A DNA stretch of 64,000 bases from Rahnella sikkimica (GCF_002951615.1 NZ_CP019062.1:4154001-4218000); one strand, 5' to 3'. Shown: positions 38,737-47,734, numbered from the stretch's first letter. The notes: generated from the letters alone by a model not told the origin. Made by a program: numbers and translations.

Positions 38737-38835
38737 CAATAAAACGGTAATACCACGGAAGAACAACGGCAGCGGGCTGCCTGATGGCACGGTGTTTGGT
38801 CGATCATCTGAGCACAAAACGCGGCAATTGTTCAT
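38722..38835 (-). CDS. pyrL: pyrBI operon leader peptide
   Basis: 37-residue leader peptide, MNNCRVLCSDDRP at the start and PLPLFFRGITVLLKAPH at the end. GGGAG lies 6 bases upstream of the ATG. The stop codon falls inside the loop of the attenuator. It is shorter than E. coli PyrL (44 aa) and has only a short Leu-Phe-Phe-rich stretch where E. coli has a longer U-rich pause region. Identified by position and coupling to the attenuator rather than by sequence similarity. Confidence 0.8.
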   Translation of the reverse strand: MNNCRVLCSDDRPNTVPSGSPLPLFFRGITVLLKAPH

Positions 38836-38860
38836 AGGTTCTCCCGGCAAATTGTGGCGC

Positions 38861-38888
38861 ATTATACGCGCGTCACCGGCGACATCAA
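38861..38888 (-). promoter_or_regulatory. Sigma70 promoter of pyrLBI
   Basis: TTGATG and a perfect TATAAT with 16 bases between, about 25 bases ahead of the pyrL start codon. This is the probable start of the attenuated transcript. Confidence 0.85.
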
Positions 38889-38982
38889 GCGGAAAAATAG
38901 CCGAAAGCAAACGGTTGGCTACAGGCAGAAGCGGAGGCCAAAACTGTTAACTGGATCAAAGGGTGGGAAACCGGAGTACATT

Positions 38983-39508
<526 letters not shown>

Positions 39509-39520
39509 GGCCTTGTTTGT

Positions 39521-41293
39521 TTAACGTTTTGTTCGTTTAAACAATTTCATCCGCCAGCGACGCAGCCTGCCGAGACGTTCTGGCGCTTTGAGTTTGTGTT
39601 TGATCCACACCACCTGCCACGGCTGGAGCCGCATTTGGCCGTTAAACACTTCTCCGCCAATCAGATCTTTACCTTCCACTGCAAGCTTGAGCACTTGTGA
39701 ATGATCGCTGATGTTAAACACGCAGGTGATCCGATCTTCGCTTTTCGGATCATAACGTTCCATGGCGAATAACGATTTGCCCAGATCAAACACGCGCTGT
39801 CCAGACTGCGGCGAGAATGCCGGATGCGCGCGGCGGTGTTTAATCAGTTCCTCTAAGCCGTAAAACACGCGGGAACGCAGGCTGTCTTTTTTCTCAAGTT
39901 CAGCTTCCAGCGTGCCCAGTTCCAGCTTTTTACGGTTGATGCGGCGGTTGATCCCGGACTGATGCATACCATCGAGATCGTTCTCGCTGCCGAGCAGGCT
40001 GTGGATGTAAATCGCCGGGACGCCGATAAACGAAAGCAACAACGCCTGCGCCGCCAGGAATTTACGGGCTTTCAGGTCAACATCATCTTCCGGTTCGGTC
40101 AGCGCGCTCAGGTAATTAATATTCAGCTCGTACGGCGAATGCGTGCCGTCTCCGTTGTCTTTATACGAGACGCGGCCTTCTTTGCGCAGTGTTTCCTGCG
40201 CCATATATTTGCGTTCATCGTCGGTGAGAAAGGTTTCCGTCGGGCGCAGGCCAATGCCGTCGTGGCTCGCCAGAAAGTTGAAATACGTGGTGTCCGGATA
40301 GCGCGCTTCTGCATTCAGGCTTTGCGCCCATTGTGTCAGGGTCGTGGTGTCCTGACGTAAAAAGGCGTAGAGCGTCAGCGGCGGTAGCGGAAACTGATAC
40401 ACCATATGCGCTTCATCACCTTCACCGAAATAGCTGATGTTTTCGTGATGCGGCACGTTGGTTTCCGTGATGAGCCGTGTGCCGGGGATCACTTCGTCGA
40501 GGATCGTGCGCCAGACTTTAATGATGTTGTGCGCCTGGGGCATATGAATGCATCGCGTACCCACTTCTTTCCAGACATACCCGATGGCGTCGAGGCGGAT
40601 CGACTGGCCGCCGCTGGCCGCGTACTGCAACAGTACGTCGATGCTCTCCAGCAGAACCTGCGGATTTTTGAAATTGATATCCACCTGATCTTCGCTGAAC
40701 GTCGTCCACAGATACAGTTCGGTGCCGTCGGCTTTAATGAAAGGCGTCAGCAGCGGCGAGGCGCGCGGACGCACCACGCGGCTGTAATCCAGCTCGGGGT
40801 TCGAGGCAATAAAGTAATCTTTGTAATACGGATCGTCGTGCAGATAGCCTTTCATCCATTCGCTGGAGCGTGAGATGTGGTTGATCACGCAGTCGAACAT
40901 CAGATTGAAATTTGCTGAAAGGTGATGAATATCGGACCAGCCGCCGAGATGTTCATCGATCCGCCGGTAATCAATAACGCTGAAACCGTCGTCCGAGCTG
41001 TAGGGATACATCGGCAGAATGTGGATGTCGCTGATGATTTCGCGCAGATGGGTATTGGCAAAATGGTTTAAGGTCGCCAGCGGCGGTTGCTCGCCGTGAC
41101 GAATGTTGTCGCCGTAGGTGATCAGGTAAATCTGGGTGCCATCGACCCAGCTTGTCGTGCGGTGTTTACCGTAATTCCATTTTTCAGCAAGATGCAGGAT
41201 TTTTTTCAGCAGGTCAGCAATGTGTTCTCTGGGGTAAATCCGGCTTAAAAGACTTTCCAGCCGCAGGACATACTCAAGATTAACTGAGCTCAT
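39521..41293 (-). CDS. GH13_18 sucrose-phosphorylase-like enzyme
   Basis: 590-residue alpha-amylase superfamily protein of the sucrose phosphorylase subgroup. Catalytic parts are seen: nucleophile Asp in IRLDAIGYVWKE, acid/base Glu in RLITETNVPHHEN, transition-state Asp in FLASHDGIGLRP. The group includes sucrose phosphorylase, sucrose-6-phosphate phosphorylase and glucosylglycerate phosphorylase (E. coli YcjM). I cannot tell the acceptor from sequence alone. No transporter or regulator adjoins it. AAGGA lies upstream of the ATG. The C-terminal tail is very basic (RLRRWRMKLFKRTKR). It is convergent with tabA with 12 bases between stops. Confidence 0.85.
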   Translation of the reverse strand: MSSVNLEYVLRLESLLSRIYPREHIADLLKKILHLAEKWNYGKHRTTSWVDGTQIYLITYGDNIRHGEQPPLATLNHFANTHLREIISDIHILPMYPYSSDDGFSVIDYRRIDEHLGGWSDIHHLSANFNLMFDCVINHISRSSEWMKGYLHDDPYYKDYFIASNPELDYSRVVRPRASPLLTPFIKADGTELYLWTTFSEDQVDINFKNPQVLLESIDVLLQYAASGGQSIRLDAIGYVWKEVGTRCIHMPQAHNIIKVWRTILDEVIPGTRLITETNVPHHENISYFGEGDEAHMVYQFPLPPLTLYAFLRQDTTTLTQWAQSLNAEARYPDTTYFNFLASHDGIGLRPTETFLTDDERKYMAQETLRKEGRVSYKDNGDGTHSPYELNINYLSALTEPEDDVDLKARKFLAAQALLLSFIGVPAIYIHSLLGSENDLDGMHQSGINRRINRKKLELGTLEAELEKKDSLRSRVFYGLEELIKHRRAHPAFSPQSGQRVFDLGKSLFAMERYDPKSEDRITCVFNISDHSQVLKLAVEGKDLIGGEVFNGQMRLQPWQVVWIKHKLKAPERLGRLRRWRMKLFKRTKR

Positions 41294-41411
41294 AGCGGTT
41301 CCTTCTTACAGCATTCTTTTTGTATGAAAAATAACAGCGCTCTGAAAAGGTTAGCTGAAAATACGGGGCGTGGGCGGCGGGAAGGCGATATAGCAGAGGA
41401 TTCCGGGGGAA

Positions 41412-41449
41412 TAAAACGGCATCACTTTGGCTTGTCGCAAAATGATGCC
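41412..41449 (-). terminator. Rho-independent terminator after argI
   Basis: On the minus strand GGCATCATTTT pairs with AAAGTGATGCC (one G-T pair), followed by GTTTTATT, 8 bases beyond the argI stop. Confidence 0.82.
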
Positions 41450-41457
41450 GGATAAAA

Positions 41458-42465
41458 TCAGACGTTGCCGAGGGTGGCGACCATCACGGCTTTGATGGTG
41501 TGCAGACGGTTTTCAGCCTGATCGAAGACCACGCTGTGGCTTGATTCGAACACTTCATCGGTGACTTCCATGCCGCCGTGCAGGCCATATTCTTCCGCCA
41601 TTTGCTTGCCGAGTGTGGTCTGGTCATCGTGAAACGCAGGCAGACAATGCAGGAACTTCACCTTCGGATTGCCGGTCAGCGCCAGCATCGCACTGTTAAC
41701 CTGATATGCACGCAGCAGATTAATACGTTCTTTCCAGACTTCCTTCGGCTCTCCCATCGATACCCAAACGTCGGTATACAGGAAATCGGCATCCTTCACG
41801 CCGGTCGCGATATCTTCCGTCAAAGTGATGCTGCCGCCGTTTTCTTTTGCCAGATGTTCGCAGGTGGCGACCAGTTCGGCTTCCGGCCAGCAGGCCGAAG
41901 GCGCAACCAGGCGCAAATCCAGCCCGCATAGCGCCGCCGCCTCCAGTAGTGAGTTGCCCATGTTGTTGCGGGTATCGCCCAGATAGGCCAGACGCATCCC
42001 TTTCAGCGGCTTGCCCGGCAGATGTTCCTGCATGGTAAGCAAATCCGCCAGCAACTGGGTTGGGTGGAATTCGTTAGTCAGACCGTTCCAGACCGGGACA
42101 CCGGCGTATTGCGCCAGTATTTCCACTTTATCCTGACCGTAACCACGATACTGAATACCGTCATACATCCGGCCAAGCACACGGGCGGTATCTTTCATGG
42201 ATTCTTTATGGCCAATCTGGCTGCCGCTTGGGCCGAGATAGGTGACTTTCGCCCCCTGATCGTATGCGGCAACTTCGAAAGAGCATCGGGTGCGTGTTGA
42301 GTCTTTTTCGAAGATGAGCGCGATGTTTTTGCCTTGCAGGCTGGCCTTCTCGGTGCCGTTTTTCTTAGCGGCTTTTAATTCTGCGGAGAGTTTCAGCAGG
42401 GACGAAATCTCTGACGGGGTAAAATCCAGTAACCTGAGAAAATGACGTTTACTCAACAAACTCAT
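41458..42465 (-). CDS. argI: Ornithine carbamoyltransferase
   Basis: 335-residue OTCase that joins carbamoyl phosphate and ornithine to form citrulline for arginine synthesis. Motifs STRTRCSFE, the carbamoyl-phosphate contact [12 protein letters not shown] and the ornithine-binding [12 protein letters not shown] are intact. The frame runs to 42534, but the upstream codons overlap the ARG boxes; the ATG at 42465 has GGAG eight bases before it. Two ARG boxes upstream mean ArgR repression by arginine. The paralogue argF has the same activity; position beside rraB supports argI. Confidence 0.96.
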   Translation of the reverse strand: MSLLSKRHFLRLLDFTPSEISSLLKLSAELKAAKKNGTEKASLQGKNIALIFEKDSTRTRCSFEVAAYDQGAKVTYLGPSGSQIGHKESMKDTARVLGRMYDGIQYRGYGQDKVEILAQYAGVPVWNGLTNEFHPTQLLADLLTMQEHLPGKPLKGMRLAYLGDTRNNMGNSLLEAAALCGLDLRLVAPSACWPEAELVATCEHLAKENGGSITLTEDIATGVKDADFLYTDVWVSMGEPKEVWKERINLLRAYQVNSAMLALTGNPKVKFLHCLPAFHDDQTTLGKQMAEEYGLHGGMEVTDEVFESSHSVVFDQAENRLHTIKAVMVATLGNV

Positions 42466-42496
42466 GATGTCGCTCCATAGCGCGTTAGCATTTCGG

Positions 42497-42514
42497 ATTG
42501 AATTTAAATTCAAT
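42497..42514. promoter_or_regulatory. ARG box 1 (ArgR operator)
   Basis: ATTGAATTTAAATTCAAT has the perfect palindromic ARG core TGAATTTAAATTCA. It overlaps the predicted argI -10 box and is separated by 3 bases from box 2, the standard ArgR hexamer arrangement. Confidence 0.9.
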
Positions 42515-42540
42515 TTAACTGTATGAATATGCAATTACAA
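42512..42540 (-). promoter_or_regulatory. Predicted argI promoter with ARG box 2
   Basis: TTGTAA (42535-42540) and TAAATT (42512-42517) are 17 bases apart on the minus strand. The spacer is filled by a second ARG box (42518-42535, core TGTATGAATATGCA). ArgR bound here would block RNA polymerase. Confidence 0.75.
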
Positions 42541-42633
42541 CCCCGAAGCAAAAACTTTGTCGTTTATAGTGGAGGCGCGCCCTGTGGTGTGTGAAAATAG
42601 TGGTCAAACGTCACATTGATTGAGGACTGAGAT

Positions 42634-43059
42634 ATGGCAAACCGTGAATTGCTGGACGAACAACGTGAAGAGACTCGCTTAATCATCGAAGAGCTGCTGG
42701 ACGATGGCAGCGATCCTGACGCGCTTTACACCATTGAACATCATTTATCTTCAGAGAAGTTCGAAGTTCTGGAGAAAGCGGCGGTTGAAGCTTTTAAGCT
42801 GGGTTACGAAGTCACTGACCCTGAAGAGTTAGAAGTCGAAGACGGTTCTGTACTGATGTGTTGTGACGTAATCAGCGAAATCGCGCTGAAAGCGGAACTG
42901 ATCGACGCTCAGGTTGAACAGCTGATGAATCTGGCCGAAGCCAACGGTGTCAACTACGACGGTTGGGGCACTTACTTCGAAGGCGATGACGACGAAGAAG
43001 GTGAGGAAGGCGAAGACGAAGATTTCGTCGATGAAGATGATGACGGGAAACGTCATTAA
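42634..43059 (+). CDS. rraB: Ribonuclease E inhibitor RraB
   Basis: 141-residue regulator that binds RNase E and alters the composition of the degradosome. The N-terminal ~100 residues form the RraB fold ([20 protein letters not shown]); the C-terminal ~30 residues are almost all Asp/Glu, a known family trait. GAGGA lies upstream of the ATG. It is divergent from argI, as in E. coli, and marks the end of the conserved core region before the accessory DNA. Confidence 0.95.
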   Translation: MANRELLDEQREETRLIIEELLDDGSDPDALYTIEHHLSSEKFEVLEKAAVEAFKLGYEVTDPEELEVEDGSVLMCCDVISEIALKAELIDAQVEQLMNLAEANGVNYDGWGTYFEGDDDEEGEEGEDEDFVDEDDDGKRH

Positions 43060-43087
43060 TCGAATCACAATGTCCGAATAAAAGATA

Positions 43088-43116
43088 AAGGGCTGCCGGA
43101 GACGGTGGCCTTTTTT
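43088..43116 (+). terminator. Rho-independent terminator after rraB
   Basis: GGCTGCCG-GAGA-CGGTGGCC stem with two G-U pairs, then TTTTTT. Confidence 0.85.
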
Positions 43117-43496
43117 ATTGGCCGAAGAAAGCAGTTCATCATTTATGATGAAGTGTTGATAAGGGTTTGAGGATCCCTCACATCTCAGAGTATCTTTCCC
43201 ATTTAGCTTATAGATGCTTCTATATTAATTAATCATAGATTATCGTTAAAATATAATAATACTTCATGATTCTTTGTCGTGATTTATCCTCAAGTCGAAT
43301 TTTAATTATTATTTATTTATATAAAATGTTTTATTAATAGTGGGGTATTCATGAGGTTGATGAATTCATCATCAACCATTTTACATTTAATTTATATTTA
43401 TTTTGGTATTTTCATAACTCTAATGCAGATCAAAAATTAGAAATTATTTGAGCGTATTATGGATATCTCATCATTAAATAATTGGGATGTCATTAA
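43117..43496. other. AT-rich intergenic region at the edge of the accessory island
   Basis: 380 bases, strongly AT-rich from ~43190, with no convincing gene. A 13-codon ORF (ATG 43459, stop overlapping the next ATG as ATGA) could be a leader peptide or chance. No tRNA, integrase or clear direct repeat is seen here, so the mode of island entry is not visible. Confidence 0.45.
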
Positions 43497-44414
43497 ATGA
43501 AAAACGAACTTGGCGTACGTACTTTACCTGACGAACTGAGACGGTCTTCAACCGGAGCGGGATATCTTGGTGATTACCTGCGTGGCAATGTGCCGATTAA
43601 TCAACTTGTACCGAAACATGAGTACATCATTGATACTTTGAAGTTGGGTGAGGAGTTAGAAAAAAACACAAAACATATGATGTTACTAACACTTGATGAA
43701 GCTGATACCATTTTAAATGAGCTTCTTATCGGAGTTGATCCGGTGACTACCTATGCGGGAAATATAAAAGATGTATTTGATGGTATGAGTAACATAAATA
43801 AGTTAACGTCATATTACAATGACGTTGATAAGTTGATTTTCAATTTTAAAGGATTAGGTATTAAAGCAATTCCATACAATTCTGGTGGGGTCAAATATAT
43901 AAAAGTTACTGGTTATCCTGGGGTTCGTCGTATACTTACAGGGACTAGATATGGGATTAATAACCCGCAAGTTTTAGAATTAGGAATTGGAACTGCTGGA
44001 GTCAAAACCGGGATCATGGCTGGTGCGAGATTTTGTATTTATTTTTCGCTAGCATACCGTGCTTTTGAATTAATATTCAAGGATAGATATAGTGCTAGAG
44101 ATTTCATTGGTGATATTAGCATGGATGCCGCAAAAATCCTCGTTACTATTTATATCACACAGCTTGCAGTTGCAATTGCTAGTGGAATTGCTCTGGCTAC
44201 GGGCTTAACACTACCGCTCTCTCTTGGAATTTTTCTTGTTGTCGTCGTAGGTTTTGGGATTTCATATGGATTAGCGGTTCTTGACGAAAATCATCAGTTA
44301 TCAGATAAATTAAAATACTTTATAAAACAAGGGGTGCATGAACGCTATGCTGTTGAAAATTGGAATATGAAAAATGTTTCCCCTTTCATTTCTACATACC
44401 ATTTTGGATTTTAA
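43497..44414 (+). CDS. Putative membrane-targeting (pore-forming) T6SS effector
   Basis: 305-residue protein I cannot name with certainty. The N-terminal ~170 residues are soluble and mixed. The C-terminal part has a weak helix around 172-192 and then a strongly hydrophobic helical hairpin (~212-236 and 239-262), followed by a charged tail. This layout resembles pore-forming colicins and ionophoric T6SS effectors. It is followed after 1 base by a small multi-helix membrane protein, as expected for an immunity partner. The gene is low in GC, lies beside duplicated hcp genes and has only a weak RBS. A chance membrane protein of unrelated role remains possible. Confidence 0.55.
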   Translation: MKNELGVRTLPDELRRSSTGAGYLGDYLRGNVPINQLVPKHEYIIDTLKLGEELEKNTKHMMLLTLDEADTILNELLIGVDPVTTYAGNIKDVFDGMSNINKLTSYYNDVDKLIFNFKGLGIKAIPYNSGGVKYIKVTGYPGVRRILTGTRYGINNPQVLELGIGTAGVKTGIMAGARFCIYFSLAYRAFELIFKDRYSARDFIGDISMDAAKILVTIYITQLAVAIASGIALATGLTLPLSLGIFLVVVVGFGISYGLAVLDENHQLSDKLKYFIKQGVHERYAVENWNMKNVSPFISTYHFGF

Positions 44415-44415
44415 C

Positions 44416-44889
44416 ATGGCTGAGAAAATAAAACATTTTTCTTATATCATTGGTGGTATTGTTGCTCTGAATTTGATTTTATATTTCTTTGTTCCTAATT
44501 GTGTCAGAGATATTGTCAGGTTATTCATTGGTGAGGATATTATATATTATAACTGGAGGAGTTTGCCTATATTGATATCTATGCCTATGGTTCTCTCGAT
44601 TGAAATTCTTTTGATTAGTTGCTTTTTCACAAAAGATAAAAAAGTCCACCCTGTAATGATGAAATACGTTAATAAATTCGGGGTTTCTATATGCATAATA
44701 TTCTTTCTTTCCGTTTTCTGTAGTCCGATTATAAGTATTGTATTTGCCTTTTCTTCATACCATCCATGCGCTTCCAGTAGTATTTTTTCAGGTATTTACT
44801 ACGTAAAGGATAAAACTAAGTGTTATGGTTTGAACGGCGTTATCCCCTGGAAGAAAGGTTATGGATACAATAACGATGTTAAACAGTAA
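44416..44889 (+). CDS. Small membrane protein, putative immunity protein (possibly DUF1240-like)
   Basis: 157-residue membrane protein with about four helices (~7-27, 45-67, 85-108, 112-118) and a C-terminal loop with two Cys, PCASSSIFSGIYYVKDKTKC. The frame is open from 44374 inside the upstream gene; ATG 44416 directly follows that stop. The Cys/Tyr-rich tail recalls the DUF1240 family of small enterobacterial membrane proteins, from memory only. Coupling to the putative effector suggests it protects the producer's inner membrane. Low GC. Confidence 0.5.
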   Translation: MAEKIKHFSYIIGGIVALNLILYFFVPNCVRDIVRLFIGEDIIYYNWRSLPILISMPMVLSIEILLISCFFTKDKKVHPVMMKYVNKFGVSICIIFFLSVFCSPIISIVFAFSSYHPCASSSIFSGIYYVKDKTKCYGLNGVIPWKKGYGYNNDVKQ

Positions 44890-44938
44890 TCCTGCTTGAT
44901 TTATGGGTGGTGAAGATAATTAATTCAAAATACTTGAG

Positions 44939-44980
44939 GTGGCTGGGTAAATATCCAGCCACTTAATGACATTATTACTT
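44939..44980. terminator. Terminator between convergent accessory genes
   Basis: Perfect 8-bp stem GTGGCTGG / CCAGCCAC with an 8-base loop. A T-rich stretch follows on the plus strand. It sits between the plus-strand effector pair and the minus-strand hcp copy. Confidence 0.65.
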
Positions 44981-45003
44981 TTTGATTACATCACTCTATC
45001 CTT

Positions 45004-45465
45004 TCAAAAACTGTACGAGCTTGTACCAGCCGAACTATGTTCCCATGTAATAGTTTCATATGAGAGTGAAATTCGTTCCTGTGGTTGGTTATTGTTATTG
45101 ACTAATGAGTGTGGGAATATCAGGTGAATATCGCTAATCCTTGCGCCTGTAAGCTTCATCTTGTAATACTGTTCATTAATGCCGAATTTATTAGTACGGT
45201 AAATATCAAAATCACACACAAGTATCTCGTTTTCGGAAATGGCTTTGCCTAATAAAGGTGATGATTTATCGACAAGCTTTGTAATGTTCAACGGCTGATG
45301 ATTAACGTTTTGTTGTCTATGGATCATATGCGATAACTCATAAACAATTATCTGTTCCAGATGTGCTATCTGTGCCTTATTCCCAATAGAATCCTGCGAT
45401 GAGCATCCTGCTGAGATCAATCCCTGGGTTTGGCCGTTGAGGGTCAGGTAAATAAGATTTTCCAT
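45004..45465 (-). CDS. hcp: Hcp-family T6SS tube protein, distal copy, C-terminally truncated
   Basis: 153-residue Hcp with the family start MENLIYLTLNGQTQGLISAG and IGNKAQIAHLEQIIVYELSH. Hcp forms the hexameric rings of the T6SS inner tube and can carry small effectors. It is a diverged duplicate of the hcp at 47926-48405. At the Trp codon where that copy continues WEDRVF, this one has TGA, and the next codons still read KDRVM, so a nonsense change removed the last residues. AAGGAAT lies upstream of the ATG. Whether it still assembles is unclear. Confidence 0.85.
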   Translation of the reverse strand: MENLIYLTLNGQTQGLISAGCSSQDSIGNKAQIAHLEQIIVYELSHMIHRQQNVNHQPLNITKLVDKSSPLLGKAISENEILVCDFDIYRTNKFGINEQYYKMKLTGARISDIHLIFPHSLVNNNNQPQERISLSYETITWEHSSAGTSSYSF

Positions 45466-46040
45466 GATGTTATTCCTTTAATTTAGTCATGAGTGTTAGA
45501 TGTGTTGGTTAGCGAGTTATTATCTGGGAAACCGACATTCCTGATTAACAGATAGCGGCTGGATAACGCGTCAATTCTTTTGTTTATTTGTTTTTCTAAC
45601 GTTTGCGTATTTTGATTCTGCTTTTTGGCCTCTTCGAGCTGCGTTAATAAAGCCTCGAGCGGTGTTTCCTGATTGAGCAACGTTTCAGCCTGATAGGCGA
45701 CGGTTTTGAGATAGGAAAGCGTGACGCCCTCTTTGCTTTTTTCCCTTTGCAGCAGCAGGGCTGCGAATTCATGTAAATCCTGCTGAACCTGAAGATAACC
45801 TCGCAGTTGCGGGCTATTATCGGCGCGCAGTTTGAGGGTGTTACGCCAGCGTGCTGTCGCCTGTTGTTGCACCTCATTTTCAGGCCAGACTGAGGCGGCG
45901 GTTTTCGTCAGGCGTTCACCGGTTTTCAGTGTTTGCAGTGGGGATGTACTAAGCAAACGGTTCAGGCGTTGTGGATACACGTTCAGTTCGGGTGATGTCA
46001 GCCAGAGCGCCGCGCCGCCCTGCGGGGTGTCGTTAACCAG
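45004..46040 (-). repeat. Duplicated hcp-vasL block, distal copy
   Basis: Collinear with 47944-48980 at a constant offset of 2,940 bases. Match is near perfect from ~45400 to 45700 (hcp start, spacer and vasL end), lower in the hcp 3' half, which has diverged. Similarity stops abruptly at 46040/48980. Confidence 0.85.
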
Positions 46041-46085
46041 ATATAGCCTATTCAGGGATTGAACCATTCCAGCATATCGGTGCGT
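45483..46085 (-). pseudogene. Remnant of a duplicated vasL (C-terminal half only)
   Basis: Matches the last ~185 residues of the intact VasL (from LVNDTPQGGAALWLTSPELN to NNSLTNTSNTHD). Upstream of 46040 the match is lost, but 46057-46085 again resembles vasL 49450-49480 (the TDMLEWFN codons), out of frame with the rest. So about 460 bases, including the membrane segment, were deleted. The open frame to 46133 begins with TTG and has no RBS. It overlaps the immunity gene end and is very unlikely to work as VasL. Confidence 0.8.
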
Positions 46086-46125
46086 GTCGCCCAATAAATT
46101 AATGTGCAATATTGTGAAGATTAGA

Positions 46126-46758
46126 TCATCCAACTCTCAGTTTTCTCTTTTTTCGAGGGCTTTGATAATTAGCTAGGAATAATTTTAAATATTCCTTCCT
46201 GGCGCGCTCGTTAATAGTCCACAAAACTGCTGTTTTGATCAGGTTTGTATTTAATATCAGACGACAGAAATAAAGAGGCAGGATTATTAGTGTGACATTG
46301 ACAACATCACTTGTGCTGAAAACGTCTGATAAAAAAATTTCATTTAGATAGTATAAAGAAAAAACAGTTGCCATAACCAAGATAAACATGAAGGTGAAAT
46401 GTATTAATTTTAGGCCGAGTGTTATTCCTCTTGCAATTAAAAAAACAGACGCTATGTAAAAAAACACATATGGCATTACAGTTAGCATATATAATCCAAA
46501 GTAAAGCCCTGGTGATTCTTTAGTGTTTATTCCCTTTAATGCGGTTACGATAATGAAAATCCATGATATCATCATTAAAAAAAGAGCAGAGGAAAGGGTG
46601 ATGAAATTTTTCTGAAAAAACAGAACAGTAGTAAAGTGCGTCATTTTTGTTTCTATCTTAGAACTAAGTAGTTCCATGTCATTTTTTTTTATAATCGTAT
46701 CTATGTTAGAGCCATACTTAATCAAATCATAAAAAGTTACGCCAATGATTTTTTTCAT
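46126..46758 (-). CDS. Putative immunity membrane protein of the inter-hcp cassette
   Basis: 210-residue protein with four to five predicted membrane helices (~52-72, 85-108, 113-133, 147-167) and a very basic end (SPRKKRKLRVG). No known family is recognised. It starts within the last codons of the upstream gene (ATGA overlap), a strong sign of coupled expression. A multi-helix membrane protein coupled to a protein with hydrophobic hairpins is the usual layout of immunity to a membrane-depolarising toxin; function is inferred. Low GC. Confidence 0.6.
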   Translation of the reverse strand: MKKIIGVTFYDLIKYGSNIDTIIKKNDMELLSSKIETKMTHFTTVLFFQKNFITLSSALFLMMISWIFIIVTALKGINTKESPGLYFGLYMLTVMPYVFFYIASVFLIARGITLGLKLIHFTFMFILVMATVFSLYYLNEIFLSDVFSTSDVVNVTLIILPLYFCRLILNTNLIKTAVLWTINERARKEYLKLFLANYQSPRKKRKLRVG

Positions 46759-47594
46759 TCAAAAACCTCAATAGGTTGCATCATTCCGACGACATATTCT
46801 CCAGTGTCTACTAAGTTTCCTGGCGAATTGATTACCCCCCAAAGAGCACTCCCCGAAAAAGCTGACATGCTGTTTAAACTATTCAATAATTGTACTTGTA
46901 TTGACTTCTGTATACCGTCAGTTGGGAAGCGCTTAGGATATTTTCCGACTTTAATAAATGCTTTTATTTCTTTATTAGATATTCCGGGGTTTTTATTTCG
47001 AATGATTTCCTTCGTGATGCGTACGCGTTCCTCTCTGGGAAGAGTTCTTAACCATTGACTTGCTCTCAGTGATGATGCAGCTTTCATCGTCCGATACGTT
47101 ATTAGTACGCCTTTTAAGGCTGCGCCAGCAGAGGCAACTGATATGAAATCTAATATATTTGAGGTCGCCGAGTACCACTTTTGTGAATCCAACCATGTAG
47201 AAACTTCGGCACCATTTTCGGTAATATCAATTATTCTAACTACGCCTAATACACACTGGGTGGCAGTTGCAACCGTTCCTGCAACAGCCAGCGCAACCAT
47301 TACAGAACTTGCTCCTGCGGTAAATGGAATTGCCCCCGTTCCTAATATAGCAGCGCCAATCGTTAATAATACACCTCCACATGACAATGCCGCTGATGCA
47401 ATTTCTTTACTCAATGAAGGCGATGCTACAGTTTCTTTTATTTTCACCTCTGCAATTTCACGACTAGCATGTGGCACTTTTGTCACGACAACATAAATAA
47501 CTGATCGAGTATTTTTTGGCGACCTTACTACATATTGCCTTTGGTCTTCGGAGTAAATAATTCCTACACCATATAAATCTTTGGTGCAATCCAA
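46755..47594 (-). CDS. Putative membrane-active T6SS effector, apparently frameshifted near its start
   Basis: The 279-codon frame from TTG 47594 lacks a proper start; it stays open to ~47763 without ATG or GTG. A good promoter, AAGGAG and ATG lie at 47703 but one base out of frame, joining this frame if one base of the A5/C4 run (47670-47679) is removed. The protein has two hydrophobic stretches (~65-88 and ~92-119, Gly/Ala-rich), then a basic C-terminal half with NKNPGISNKEIKAFIKVGKY. I recall similar proteins downstream of hcp in other enterobacteria but cannot verify that here. It is coupled to a membrane protein (ATGA), as an effector-immunity pair. Confidence 0.6.
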   Translation of the reverse strand: MDCTKDLYGVGIIYSEDQRQYVVRSPKNTRSVIYVVVTKVPHASREIAEVKIKETVASPSLSKEIASAALSCGGVLLTIGAAILGTGAIPFTAGASSVMVALAVAGTVATATQCVLGVVRIIDITENGAEVSTWLDSQKWYSATSNILDFISVASAGAALKGVLITYRTMKAASSLRASQWLRTLPREERVRITKEIIRNKNPGISNKEIKAFIKVGKYPKRFPTDGIQKSIQVQLLNSLNSMSAFSGSALWGVINSPGNLVDTGEYVVGMMQPIEVFE

Positions 47595-47669
47595 AGCGTT
47601 TGCCAGGGCATCAAAATTGAAGTCGACATCTGATATTGTATGAAGAAGGCTGGCGATTTTGAAATCTCC

Positions 47670-47717
47670 AAAAATCCCCGTTGGGACGTGATAAAACGGA
47701 CATGCTATAAGCTCCTT
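47670..47717 (-). other. True 5' end of the effector gene: RBS, ATG and probable frameshift site
   Basis: AAGGAG (47712-47717) lies 8 bases before ATG 47703. Read from this ATG the frame is MSVLSRPNGDFWRFQ and stops at codon 32. Dropping one base in the run at 47670-47679 (minus strand GGGGATTTTT) gives MSVLSRPNGDFGDFKIASLL, which runs on into the 279-codon frame. So the gene is likely interrupted or phase-switched at a homopolymer. Confidence 0.6.
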
Positions 47718-47734
47718 GTTAAAAAACCATTTGA

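Noticed and set aside
43117..43496. Attachment site or integrase remnant marking a mobile island
   Set aside because: I found no tRNA gene, integrase, transposase or flanking direct repeat; low GC alone is not enough.
43459..43500. 13-codon ORF (MDISSLNNWDVIK) overlapping the start of the 305-residue gene
   Set aside because: The stop overlaps the next ATG, which could mean coupling, but the RBS is weak and a 13-codon frame in AT-rich DNA is expected by chance; noted only in the intergenic entry.
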